A stretch of 64,000 nt of DNA from VRUE01 sp963728365 (GTDB lineage: Bacteria; Actinomycetota; Thermoleophilia; Solirubrobacterales; 70-9). The stretch is taken from contig CAVSJI010000001.1 of the NCBI GenBank assembly GCA_963728365.1, positions 1,612,001-1,676,000 on the forward strand, in the 5' to 3' direction. The notes beneath the pieces were generated by a model. It was given only the letters and a program-made list of their open reading frames with translations, searched no databases and was not told the origin of the DNA. Below, in pieces: positions 33,014 through 40,695 of the stretch (within the stretch, counting starts at the first letter, position 1; each line of letters starts with the position of its first letter). A program made the position numbers and the translations under genes.

Positions 33014-36000
33014 CTACTCAAGAGCCAAGAAGCTCGATCCAGATTCGCTGAACGACCATGCATATGGCCACGCTTCAGGGTCGAAGTAGAAGACTTCGCG
33101 TCCGGCTTCGGTCACCAGTCCAGCTGGGTCGCCGCCCATGGCGTTGGCGTAGCCCCATTTCTCGAGGCCGTAGTCGGGGCCTTTGAACCACCAGTCCTGC
33201 AGCTGGCCGTCGGCGGACTTGAAGTAGACGAAGCGCTTGCCTTCAGCGTCGACGAAGGCTGACGGGTCGCCGCCCATGGCGTTGGCGTAGCCCCATTTCT
33301 CGAGGCCGTAGTCGGGGCCTTTGAACCACCAGTCCTGCAGCTGGCCGTCGGCGGACTTGAAGTAGACGAAGCGCTTGCCTTCGGCGTCGACGAAGGCTGA
33401 CGGGTCGCCGCCCATGGCGTTGGCGTAGCCCCATTTCTCGAGGCCGTAGTCGGGGCCTTTGAACCACCAGTCCTGCAGCTGGCCGTCGGCGGACTTGAAG
33501 TAGACGAAGCGCTTGCCTTCGGCGTCGACGAAGGCAGACGGGTCGCCGCCCATGGCGTTGGCGTAGCCCCATTTCTCGAGGCCGTAGTCGGGGCCTTTGA
33601 ACCACCAGTCCTGCAGCTGGCCGTCGGCGGACTTGAAGTAGACGAAGCGCTTGCCTTCGGCGTCGACGAAGGCAGACGGGTCGCCGCCCATGGCGTTGGC
33701 GTAGCCCCATTTCTCGAGGCCGTAGTCGGGGCCTTTGAACCACCAGTCCTGCAGCTGGCCGTCGGCGGACTTGAAGTAGACGAAGCGCTTGCCTTCGGCG
33801 TCGACGAAGGCTGACGGGTCGCCGCCCATGGCGTTGGCGTAGCCCCAGTCTCTGTGCCTCCAGAGCTCCCCCGACTGGTACCACTCTTGTAGCTGGCCAT
33901 TAGGGCCACGGTAGTAAAGGTGGGTGTGGCCTTCGGAATCCACCGCGGCCGCTGGCTTAGGAATGAAATTCACAGGTGGAGATATAATCTTTTCTGAGCT
34001 CGATCCAGATTCGCTGAACGACCATGCATATGGCCACGCTTCAGGGTCGAAGTAGAAGACTTCGCGTCCGGCTTCGGTCACCAGTCCAGCTGGGTCGCCG
34101 CCCATGGCGTTGGCGTAGCCCCATTTCTCGAGGCCGTAGTCGGGGCCTTTGAACCACCAGTCCTGCAGCTGGCCGTCGGCGGACTTGAAGTAGACGAAGC
34201 GCTTGCCTTCGGCGTCGACGAAGGCAGACGGGTCGCCGCCCATGGCGTTGGCGTAGCCCCATTTCTCGAGGCCGTAGTCGGGGCCTTTGAACCACCAGTC
34301 CTGCAGCTGGCCGTCGGCGGACTTGAAGTAGACGAAGCGCTTGCCTTCGGCGTCGACGAAGGCTGACGGGTCGCCGCCCATGGCGTTGGCGTAGCCCCAT
34401 TTCTCGAGGCCGTAGTCGGGGCCTTTGAACCACCAGTCCTGCAGCTGGCCGTCGGCGGACTTGAAGTAGACGAAGCGCTTGCCTTCAGCGTCGACGAAGG
34501 CTGACGGGTCGCCGCCCATGGCGTTGGCGTAGCCCCATTTCTCGAGGCCGTAGTCGGGGCCTTTGAACCACCAGTCCTGCAGCTGGCCGTCGGCGGACTT
34601 GAAGTAGACGAAGCGCTTGCCTTCGGCGTCGACGAAGGCTGACGGGTCGCCGCCCATGGCGTTGGCGTAGCCCCATTTCTCGAGGCCGTAGTCGGGGCCT
34701 TTGAACCACCAGTCCTGCAGCTGGCCGTCGGCGGACTTGAAGTAGACGAAGCGCTTGCCTTCGGCGTCGACGAAGGCTGACGGGTCGCCGCCCATGGCGT
34801 TGGCGTAGCCCCAGTCTCTGTGCCTCCAGAGCTCCCCCGACTGGTACCACTCTTGTAGCTGGCCATTAGGGCCACGGTAGTAAAGGTGGGTGTGGCCGGC
34901 ATCGTCCTCCACCGCGGCTGGCCTTGGGATTGTTTTGGACTCAACCGGCCATTTTGACGCTCCAGTCTCTTCCTCGAATGCCCACCACGATGGCCTATAG
35001 GTTCCATCTGCCTTGCGTAGACCGCAGTGGTGATCCCACTTCGAGGATTTGTCTTCGTCTAGGTCCTTGTAGAAGTACCAGGTGGCGAGCTCGATTCCGT
35101 ACGTGCCCGCGTGCGCCTTGATCCAATCGAAGGATTTGGTCAGTAGGTTTGCCTGTTCGCCTTCGGTGACTGGGCTTCCAGCATTTGGCACTTCCGTGCC
35201 CATTGTGGGCCAACCCAACTCGGTTACCCAGATTGACTTCCCGCCAACGAATTCGGCCAGCGCAGCGTGCGCGATGCCGATGTTTTGTTCAACGCCGGAG
35301 AGCTTTTCGGCTTCATTGCCACTGAACGAGTAGGGGTGCAGGCTCAAGCCGTCAAAGGAGGAGCCGTACCCGGAAACGTTGTGGGCTGTTTCCACGAAGG
35401 TCCATACGCTCGTTCCTCCCGGCTGATAGAGGCCGCCATGCAAGACCTTCATGTCATTGGGTTCGCCGGCTTTGCGGGCATTGGCTTGAGCCGCTTTGAT
35501 CGTGCTCGAAGTCGACACCAGGAATTCGGCGTACTTCTGCGGCAACACTTTTTCGCCGGGGTTATTGAGGGGAAGGTTGGGCTCGTTCCAGACCTCCCAA
35601 TCGGTAACCGGACGATATGGAAGGCTTGAGTGGGACGACCAGAAGGTGCCACCACGGCCATAACGCTGTACGACCGTCCAGGCGAATTCCTGGAATTCTT
35701 TGAACTTGTCCGTTTCTTCGGGAAGGTAGAACTGGTGGACGGGTTCGTTCTTGTCGCGGCCGTAGATGTCGGCGAGGATCGTTATGCCGTGTTTCGCCGC
35801 CTGTTCGAAGATCGGGTCATAGCTCTGCTGCCACGCTGGCGATTCCCGCCAGTTGCCCTGGTCGGACACGTTGCTCCAGGTGATGTTCATGCGGTAGAGG
35901 TCGGCACCCGAATGTTCGATCGATTCCCAAGTCTCCTCGCCGGTGTCGTTCGAGCTGAAGCTCAGACCGATCGTCAAGGCCGAGGCGGTCGACGCGAAGG

Positions 36001-36112
36001 ATCCGAAGACGCAGAAGGCACACGCGATAACCGTGGCCAAGAGCCCAAAAGACCAACGGGATCTCGGTTCGGTCCTGCGATTCGGTTGCTGCTCCCTGGA
36101 TGCGTGCTTCAC
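33014..36112 (-). CDS. Secreted glycoside-hydrolase-like protein with two seven-repeat propellers
   Basis: 1,032 residues from GTG 36112, five bases after AAGGGGG; an upstream ATG (36160) has no SD and would bury the signal. A signal peptide (SFGLLATVIACAFCVFGSFA, cut near ASA) precedes a GH-A-clan (GH39/GH5-like) barrel, residues about 30-375, with acid/base Glu in DWEVWNEPN and nucleophile Glu in SIWVTELGWPT. Then come two blocks, each of five near-identical 46-residue units (DPSAFVDAEGKRFVYFKSAD to NAMGG) framed by one variant unit before (HTHLYYRGPNGQLQEWYQSG) and one after (DPAGLVTEAGREVFYF). The blocks are offset by 966 bp, exactly seven units, so each is probably a seven-bladed PLL/tectonin-like lectin propeller. 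Likely a cell-surface or extracellular glycan-binding glycosidase; the substrate is unknown. Confidence 0.87.
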   Translation of the reverse strand: MKHASREQQPNRRTEPRSRWSFGLLATVIACAFCVFGSFASTASALTIGLSFSSNDTGEETWESIEHSGADLYRMNITWSNVSDQGNWRESPAWQQSYDPIFEQAAKHGITILADIYGRDKNEPVHQFYLPEETDKFKEFQEFAWTVVQRYGRGGTFWSSHSSLPYRPVTDWEVWNEPNLPLNNPGEKVLPQKYAEFLVSTSSTIKAAQANARKAGEPNDMKVLHGGLYQPGGTSVWTFVETAHNVSGYGSSFDGLSLHPYSFSGNEAEKLSGVEQNIGIAHAALAEFVGGKSIWVTELGWPTMGTEVPNAGSPVTEGEQANLLTKSFDWIKAHAGTYGIELATWYFYKDLDEDKSSKWDHHCGLRKADGTYRPSWWAFEEETGASKWPVESKTIPRPAAVEDDAGHTHLYYRGPNGQLQEWYQSGELWRHRDWGYANAMGGDPSAFVDAEGKRFVYFKSADGQLQDWWFKGPDYGLEKWGYANAMGGDPSAFVDAEGKRFVYFKSADGQLQDWWFKGPDYGLEKWGYANAMGGDPSAFVDAEGKRFVYFKSADGQLQDWWFKGPDYGLEKWGYANAMGGDPSAFVDAEGKRFVYFKSADGQLQDWWFKGPDYGLEKWGYANAMGGDPSAFVDAEGKRFVYFKSADGQLQDWWFKGPDYGLEKWGYANAMGGDPAGLVTEAGREVFYFDPEAWPYAWSFSESGSSSEKIISPPVNFIPKPAAAVDSEGHTHLYYRGPNGQLQEWYQSGELWRHRDWGYANAMGGDPSAFVDAEGKRFVYFKSADGQLQDWWFKGPDYGLEKWGYANAMGGDPSAFVDAEGKRFVYFKSADGQLQDWWFKGPDYGLEKWGYANAMGGDPSAFVDAEGKRFVYFKSADGQLQDWWFKGPDYGLEKWGYANAMGGDPSAFVDAEGKRFVYFKSADGQLQDWWFKGPDYGLEKWGYANAMGGDPSAFVDAEGKRFVYFKSADGQLQDWWFKGPDYGLEKWGYANAMGGDPAGLVTEAGREVFYFDPEAWPYAWSFSESGSSFLALE
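33131..33820 (-). repeat. C-terminal block: five near-identical 138-bp coding repeats
   Basis: Five in-frame 138-bp units, each one propeller blade. They differ only at scattered synonymous sites (e.g. TCT/TCA for the Ser in DPSAF and a third-position change in DAEG). The pattern of these changes is mosaic, which suggests recent duplication or gene conversion. Confidence 0.93.
34097..34786 (-). repeat. N-terminal block: five near-identical 138-bp coding repeats
   Basis: A second set of five 138-bp units in the same gene, lying exactly 966 bp (7 x 138) from the first set. The two variant units between the sets total 92 residues, the length of two blades. Copies of the two blocks are nearly indistinguishable, so short-read assembly could miscount them. 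Confidence 0.93.
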
Positions 36113-36229
36113 GTCGTCCCCCTTGCCAGTCGGTCGGTTTCGCCGAGGCGAGACCCTCATGGGCAGGGACGCGCGCGTCTAGCTCCATTTGCTCAGTGCA
36201 CGGGACAGGTGTAAAGCGGGCGGGGCGAA

Positions 36230-37435
36230 CTAATGACGGCGATGGACCGAGACGCTGTGCCGGGGAGCGCCGAGGTCTTCAAGGCGGAGGACGGTCTGGA
36301 GCTCGGGGGCGCATTCGTCGAGTCGGCGGCCAATGGTCTGCTCGACGGCTCTGAGGCGGCTGTTGACGGTCTGGCGGCTGATGCCGAGGGTCTGGGCAGC
36401 TGCGGTCACGTAGCTGCCGGAGGCAAAGTAGGCCCGCAGCGTGGCGCAGAGAATTCCCCCGTCGCGCTTGTGTTCCAGTGGCCCCAGAAAGGCCTGGCGG
36501 AGTGATCCGGCAAGAATTTCGTCACGGAGGGCGGCGCTGAGAAGAGCGACGTCGGCGTAGCGGACGACGGGTTTCGAGCTACGCACCGCGATCGGGATCG
36601 CCGCGCGGGCCTGGTGGTGGCTTAACCGCCAGCCTGCCGGTCCCTGCTCGGACTCCCCCAGGGCCAGGGACATGCCAGAGGGCCAGGATTTCGAGAAGTG
36701 GCGAAGTACCTCATCGGGGTCGAGCGCCTGACGGCTGCCGAGCCAAGCCCAGGCGACGTCTCCGCGGGAAACGAGCAGCAACCTGGCGTCGAGGCCAGCA
36801 CTCAACTGCTTGGTCATCCTCCCCGCCCCGGTTCCAGCGGCGACCATCGCGAGGTGGTAGCCGTCGATGTCGTAGCGAAGATCGGAGATGTCGACGAACT
36901 CCCCGTTGACCAGCCTTTCGATGCGGGCCGCGAGATGCTCTTCCGGCGTGACGGGACGGCTTCGCAGCTCCCGGGTGTGCTCTTCGACGATGGCATCCAG
37001 AAGGCGACTGAAGGCGAGTTCCTGCGTGCGCTGGAGCCGACCCAGCTCTTCGCGGTCCAGCAGGTCGCGCGCCTCCTGGGCGAGGAAGCTGCCCAGGAGG
37101 AAATGGCCAGCGTTGTAACGGCAAATGACGGTCTTGAGACTGACGCCCGCACGGGCGGCGAGACGCGCCTGCGTGAACAAGATAAGCGGGACCGGTGTCG
37201 CGGAGTCGGAGCCGGATTCGAGCACCTCGAATCCGTAGTCGAGCGCCGCCGACATCGCGGCTCGCAAACCGTCCAGATAGTCGGGGTCGTCGGGCGCCCC
37301 CGGCTCCGAGAGCGCAAGCACGCGACTCAACGTCTGATTCTCGATCTCCTCCCGGCGCGCCCTGAGACGGCTCGAGAGCTCGACCCGCGCATCCCTGCTT
37401 TCCTTGCTGACGTTTCTGGCGACCTCGCGTCGCAC
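36230..37435 (-). CDS. PucR-family transcriptional regulator
   Basis: About 401 residues from GTG 37435 (GGGGG three bases upstream; TTG 37471 is an alternative). The middle part (about 150-280) resembles the GGDEF-like CdaR/PucR segment, and the C-terminal YVTAAAQTLGISRQTVNSRLRAVEQTIGRRL is the PucR helix-turn-helix. The N-terminus has the helical LARTRAGVSLKTVICRYNAGH-like sensor found in these regulators. It follows the secreted repeat protein on the same strand by order, with 117 bp between them. Effector and targets are unknown. Confidence 0.82.
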   Translation of the reverse strand: MRREVARNVSKESRDARVELSSRLRARREEIENQTLSRVLALSEPGAPDDPDYLDGLRAAMSAALDYGFEVLESGSDSATPVPLILFTQARLAARAGVSLKTVICRYNAGHFLLGSFLAQEARDLLDREELGRLQRTQELAFSRLLDAIVEEHTRELRSRPVTPEEHLAARIERLVNGEFVDISDLRYDIDGYHLAMVAAGTGAGRMTKQLSAGLDARLLLVSRGDVAWAWLGSRQALDPDEVLRHFSKSWPSGMSLALGESEQGPAGWRLSHHQARAAIPIAVRSSKPVVRYADVALLSAALRDEILAGSLRQAFLGPLEHKRDGGILCATLRAYFASGSYVTAAAQTLGISRQTVNSRLRAVEQTIGRRLDECAPELQTVLRLEDLGAPRHSVSVHRRH

Positions 37436-37632
37436 GTTCCCCCAAACGAGCCCGAGTCTCCCGTCCTCCAAGGGCCGAAATAGTTCTTTTGCGGTACGCG
37501 GGAATCTACTGTCTCAGCGCACTTGGTTGCGAGATCCTCTACTTAAAAGTGGAACTTATTGGCCGCGTCTGGGAATAGGTCGCGGGGAAGCGCCTGCGCC
37601 GGTCGCAGGGCTAGCCTTGTCAGCCGGTCCCG

Positions 37633-37930
37633 ATGCCTGAGGCACATTTCCGATATCTGCTCGCTCATGACGCGGAGATCGTCGTCGAACTGGTCACCGA
37701 GCATGGCGAGGTTGCCCGCTCGGCTCACCCGTGAGGAAGGGGAGTGGCGGACGGTTCGCGTCAACGACAATCATCTTGGCGTGCCGCACATGCATCGCCA
37801 CACACGCGCTGGCGTCAAGCAGGACGGCGAGAAGACCGATGGTGCCACGGCGAGTGACGGGGATAACATTGCCCTGCAGAAAGTCCGAGCTGGCTACCAG
37901 GAGATGATCGAAGGATGGCACCGGAGCTGA
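37633..37930 (+). pseudogene. Frameshifted small protein of a conserved actinobacterial family
   Basis: Reading from ATG 37633 gives about 31 residues (HFRYLLAHDAEIVVELVTEH, then GEVARSA) before a TGA at 37732-37734. The next frame continues without break as TREEGEWRTVRVNDNHLGVP, then HMHRHTRAGVKQDGE and YQEMIEGWHRS. The two parts fit one about 95-residue protein with the pattern W-R-T-V-R-x-x-D-N...H-M-H-R-x-x-R...M-I-E-G-W that I recall from uncharacterised actinobacterial proteins. A frameshift and probably a short deletion near 37725 break it. Its 3' end overlaps the next gene by 16 bp. Confidence 0.6.
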
Positions 37931-38220
37931 CGACAAAAGGCAGCGTAGATTCATCGGATCTTACCTTTGAACGCTTCAAGGCCGCGCTTGAGGGAACTGG
38001 TCGCTACCCAAAGGGCGCGATCTTCATCGATGCCGAGGCTCCGTTCGCCGGGTCGGCGCTGGTCCGCAACGCGCGCGAGGGCTTGCCGGTTGTTCTCGTC
38101 TATCCCGACGGCGTCGAGAAGATCATCGAAGCCGCTTCACCGATTGAGGATTCACCCAGTCTTGCCGCCACCGCCCGGCGCCTTGCGGGACGATTGAAGC
38201 CACCGCGCTTGCTCGGGTAA
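37915..38220 (+). CDS. Hypothetical protein, operon partner of the frameshifted gene
   Basis: 101 residues from ATG 37915, overlapping the end of the preceding frame by 16 bp. The middle reads YPKGAIFIDAEAPFAGSALV and GLPVVLVYPDGVEKIIEAA, alternating strands and helices without a known motif. The low-complexity end RLAGRLKPPRLLG is basic. Codon use fits the genome. I cannot name a function; the overlap suggests it belongs with the upstream small protein, possibly as a two-gene regulatory or stress module. Confidence 0.6.
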   Translation: MAPELTTKGSVDSSDLTFERFKAALEGTGRYPKGAIFIDAEAPFAGSALVRNAREGLPVVLVYPDGVEKIIEAASPIEDSPSLAATARRLAGRLKPPRLLG

Positions 38221-38371
38221 CTGCCGTCAGACTCGCGGTCCACCCCGCCAGAGGGGTCTACAGCCCTGGGGGCCGTTCGACGCGCAGGGCTTCATGGCCT
38301 ACCGGAATCGCGATGATCACGATGAGCGCCACCTCGCTGCTCAGCATGTGGCAGCTAGTCCGCTTGGTGGG

Positions 38372-38683
38372 CTAGGCAGAGGCAATGCGCCGAGCTTCTT
38401 CGTCCTCCGCGATCATTCGGTTGACGATCTTCCGAGCGCTTGGACTCCCGGCGCCAGCAGCCTGGTGTAGGGCGTGCCAGAGTCTGCTGGTCGCGTCGAT
38501 CATTCCCGGCTTGTGCTCCCGCTCGCCAACGGTGCAATGCCAGCAGACGTCGGTGTGATCGTCGTGGCGGAACCACTCGTGGTGCCCGCAGTCCTTGGTG
38601 CCAGGCGGAAAGAGGCGTGCCAGCGGAGAAGGCAGGTGCTCCCGAGCCCAGGTCCGGAAACGGTATCGCGGCCACCTCGCCAT
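38372..38683 (-). CDS. Hypothetical protein with a possible zinc site
   Basis: 103 residues from ATG 38683. A Cys/His cluster (DCGHHEWFRHDDHTDVCWHC) could bind zinc. The N-terminal RWPRYRFRTWAREHLPSPLA is basic and the C-terminus (RKIVNRMIAEDEEARRI) is helical. A longer frame from 38815 exists, but its added residues are low-complexity and overlap the small gene at 38700-38870. Function unknown. Confidence 0.55.
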   Translation of the reverse strand: MARWPRYRFRTWAREHLPSPLARLFPPGTKDCGHHEWFRHDDHTDVCWHCTVGEREHKPGMIDATSRLWHALHQAAGAGSPSARKIVNRMIAEDEEARRIASA

Positions 38684-38699
38684 AGCCCGATTGTAGGGC

Positions 38700-38870
38700 T
38701 CAGCGATCCTTTCGTTTCCCGCGGTTGCGAAGCTTTCGGGCCTTCTCCTCGGTTTGAGCCCTTCGGCGGTCGGCCTTTGGGACGGTTCGGTCGCGCGCGA
38801 TCTCACTGATTTCATCGTTCGTCCTGTCCTCGAATTCGGTATGCCGGAGACGGCCCTTCCACTTGCCCAC
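38700..38870 (-). CDS. Small highly charged protein
   Basis: 56 residues from GTG 38870, reading MGKWKGRLRHTEFEDRTNDE and ending RNRGKRKDR. It is strongly charged and helical in its second half (ADRRRAQTEEKARKLRNRG). The only SD-like sequence is a weak AGAG. It lies 16 bp before the 103-residue gene on the same strand and overlaps the end of the 38812-39009 frame by 59 bp. Function unknown. Confidence 0.4.
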   Translation of the reverse strand: MGKWKGRLRHTEFEDRTNDEISEIARDRTVPKADRRRAQTEEKARKLRNRGKRKDR

Positions 38871-39009
38871 GAGTCTCTAAGGACTCAGCGGGAAAAGTTC
38901 TCCCCCTTTGCGGCCTCCGCAGGGCTCGCCCGCGGACGATGGCGCAGCCGACCAACCCGCCGAGGCCGATGAGCAGCGCGGTGATGCTGAACCAGCCGCT
39001 TACGACCAA
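38812..39009 (-). CDS. Possible small membrane protein
   Basis: 65 residues from TTG 39009, immediately after the stop of the GT2-methyltransferase gene. One membrane helix (WFSITALLIGLGGLVGCAIV) is followed by a basic stretch RGRALRRPQRG, giving a positive-inside topology. No SD is clear, and the frame overlaps the 38700-38870 gene, so at most a short N-terminal part may be translated. Confidence 0.35.
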   Translation of the reverse strand: MVVSGWFSITALLIGLGGLVGCAIVRGRALRRPQRGRTFPAESLETRGQVEGPSPAYRIRGQDER

Positions 39010-40695
39010 CTAACCGCGGAGGCGCTCCAGCCACACGCTGGAGCCGGTGCTCTCGGTCTCGGACGCGGTCCGGTAGAGGTCCTCGATCTCAGCGCGGTGC
39101 TCGCGGTAGAGCATGCTGTTGCAGATAAGCGGCTTGAAGGCCGCGTTGTACATGAGGAACGCCTGCAAGACGTACTGCTCATTCCAGGTCTGCCCGCGCT
39201 CTTCAATCCATCTGTCCGGATAATCGCCAGGCCAGAAGATGTCGTGCACGTGAACAAGAACTCCAGGCTTCAGGCGGGGGAGGACCTCGAAGAAGAACCA
39301 GACGACGTCGCTGCCGGCGCGCGCCACGTGAGAGCCGTCGTAGAAGCAGATATCGCCCTCGTCAAGAGACTCGAAAAGCGCGAGGTCGGCTCGCTGCAGG
39401 ATGCTCTGATGCAGGTGCCAGTGCTCGGGGAGCGCGCTGAGAAGCTCGATGCGCGGGTAAGGCTCGACTTGATCGACCTGTGCCTTGACAGCGCCCTCCT
39501 TTTCGTTGCGCGTAAGCGCATCGGCCATCAGGAGACTTGACCAGCCAGAGCCGACCTCCACCACGCGCCTCGGCTTCCGTTGACGCAGGAGCCCGTACTG
39601 GACCAGGGCGTCTCCCGCGCGCCAGAAGTCGTTGACCCAGTGATAGCTGGGTGCATCCGACGGCGGATCGAACGGGACATCAGCCAACTCCGCGAAGTAC
39701 GGCGCGATCTGGCGCACCCGCTCGAGCTGGGCGCTGACGTCCCACTCGATGGCCTGGGGAACCGGGCGCTCGTGCCACAAGTCCCAGTTCTCGGCCAGGA
39801 ACGGGAGGTCGTTGAGCGCACTGTAGAAATCGCGGACCTGGAAGTGATAGCCGCGGTTTTGGACATCGCGGACTGGCGCATCCGCCAAGGTGGCGATCGC
39901 ACGGTCAATCGACTCTGCAGGCTTTGCATTGTCACCGCTCCGCTCCATGCGGGGTTGATCCTCGGAGGCGCGGCGGTAATCGCCCCGACTGAGCGCCTTC
40001 TCCAGCCAGACGTAGAGCGCGATGAAGAGGTAGCGGCTGCCCATCTCTTTCATCGCCAGCTTCGCCTCGCCGGACGTGCGGTTGGTCCAGTTGGTCGGGA
40101 TCACCTTGTAGGTGTGGCCGCGGACGATCGCCTTGAGCGGCATCTCAACGGTGAGGTTGAAGTGCTTGGAGAGCAGCGGTTGGACGGTGTCGATGACCTC
40201 GCGCTTGTAGGCCTTGAAAGCGTTGGTCGTGTCGTTGTAGCGATGGCGGAAGAGGATGCGGATGAACTGATTGGCGAGGCGGTTGATCGTCAGCTTCAGC
40301 CGCGGGTAGTCGTGCACCTGGGCGCCAGTAACGAAACGTGAGCCGAAAGCGCAGTCCCACCCTTCCTCGAGCACGCGGTAATAGCGGATGAGATCCTCGG
40401 GGTCGTCAGACGCGTCGGCCATGACGATCGCCACGGCGTCGCCCTGGAAGACGTCGAGCCCTGCGCGGATCGCGTTGCCGAAGCCGCGTTCGAGATGGGA
40501 GCGGTGGACGCGCACGCGCGGGTTCTCGGCCCCGATCGCGGCGACGACCGCTTCGGTCGAGTCTTCGGAGTCGTCGTTGACGACGACGACCTCGTAGTCG
40601 ATCCCCTCCCGGTCGAGGGTCGCGGCGACGCCTTCGACCGTCTGCCCCACCGAGCCCTCCTCATTCTGGGCCGGCATCACCACCGAGAGCTTCAT
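39010..40695 (-). CDS. Fusion of family 2 glycosyltransferase and class I methyltransferase
   Basis: 561 residues from ATG 40695 (ATGA overlap with the epimerase stop). GT2 part (about 1-235, dolichol-phosphate-mannose-synthase-like): LSVVMPAQNEEGSVGQTVEG, VVVNDDSEDSTE, RGFGNAIRAGLDVFQGD, VMADASDDPEDL and RYNDTTNAFKAYKREV. Methyltransferase part (about 270-560): RRVVEVGSGWSSLLMADAL (SAM loop), VEPYP, GDICFYDGSHVARAGSDV and LVHVHDIFWPGDYP. No stop separates the two. The protein could add a sugar from a polyprenyl carrier and methylate the same chain. The last domain resembles the methyltransferase at 27586. Confidence 0.87.
   Translation of the reverse strand: MKLSVVMPAQNEEGSVGQTVEGVAATLDREGIDYEVVVVNDDSEDSTEAVVAAIGAENPRVRVHRSHLERGFGNAIRAGLDVFQGDAVAIVMADASDDPEDLIRYYRVLEEGWDCAFGSRFVTGAQVHDYPRLKLTINRLANQFIRILFRHRYNDTTNAFKAYKREVIDTVQPLLSKHFNLTVEMPLKAIVRGHTYKVIPTNWTNRTSGEAKLAMKEMGSRYLFIALYVWLEKALSRGDYRRASEDQPRMERSGDNAKPAESIDRAIATLADAPVRDVQNRGYHFQVRDFYSALNDLPFLAENWDLWHERPVPQAIEWDVSAQLERVRQIAPYFAELADVPFDPPSDAPSYHWVNDFWRAGDALVQYGLLRQRKPRRVVEVGSGWSSLLMADALTRNEKEGAVKAQVDQVEPYPRIELLSALPEHWHLHQSILQRADLALFESLDEGDICFYDGSHVARAGSDVVWFFFEVLPRLKPGVLVHVHDIFWPGDYPDRWIEERGQTWNEQYVLQAFLMYNAAFKPLICNSMLYREHRAEIEDLYRTASETESTGSSVWLERLRG

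Noticed and set aside
33131..34786. Regular repeats considered as a CRISPR array
   Set aside because: Units are 138 bp, contiguous, in frame and without unique spacers; they encode propeller blades.
37694..37954. 86-codon minus-strand frame resembling a toxin fragment
   Set aside because: It is antisense to the frameshifted small gene, which has clearer conserved residues.
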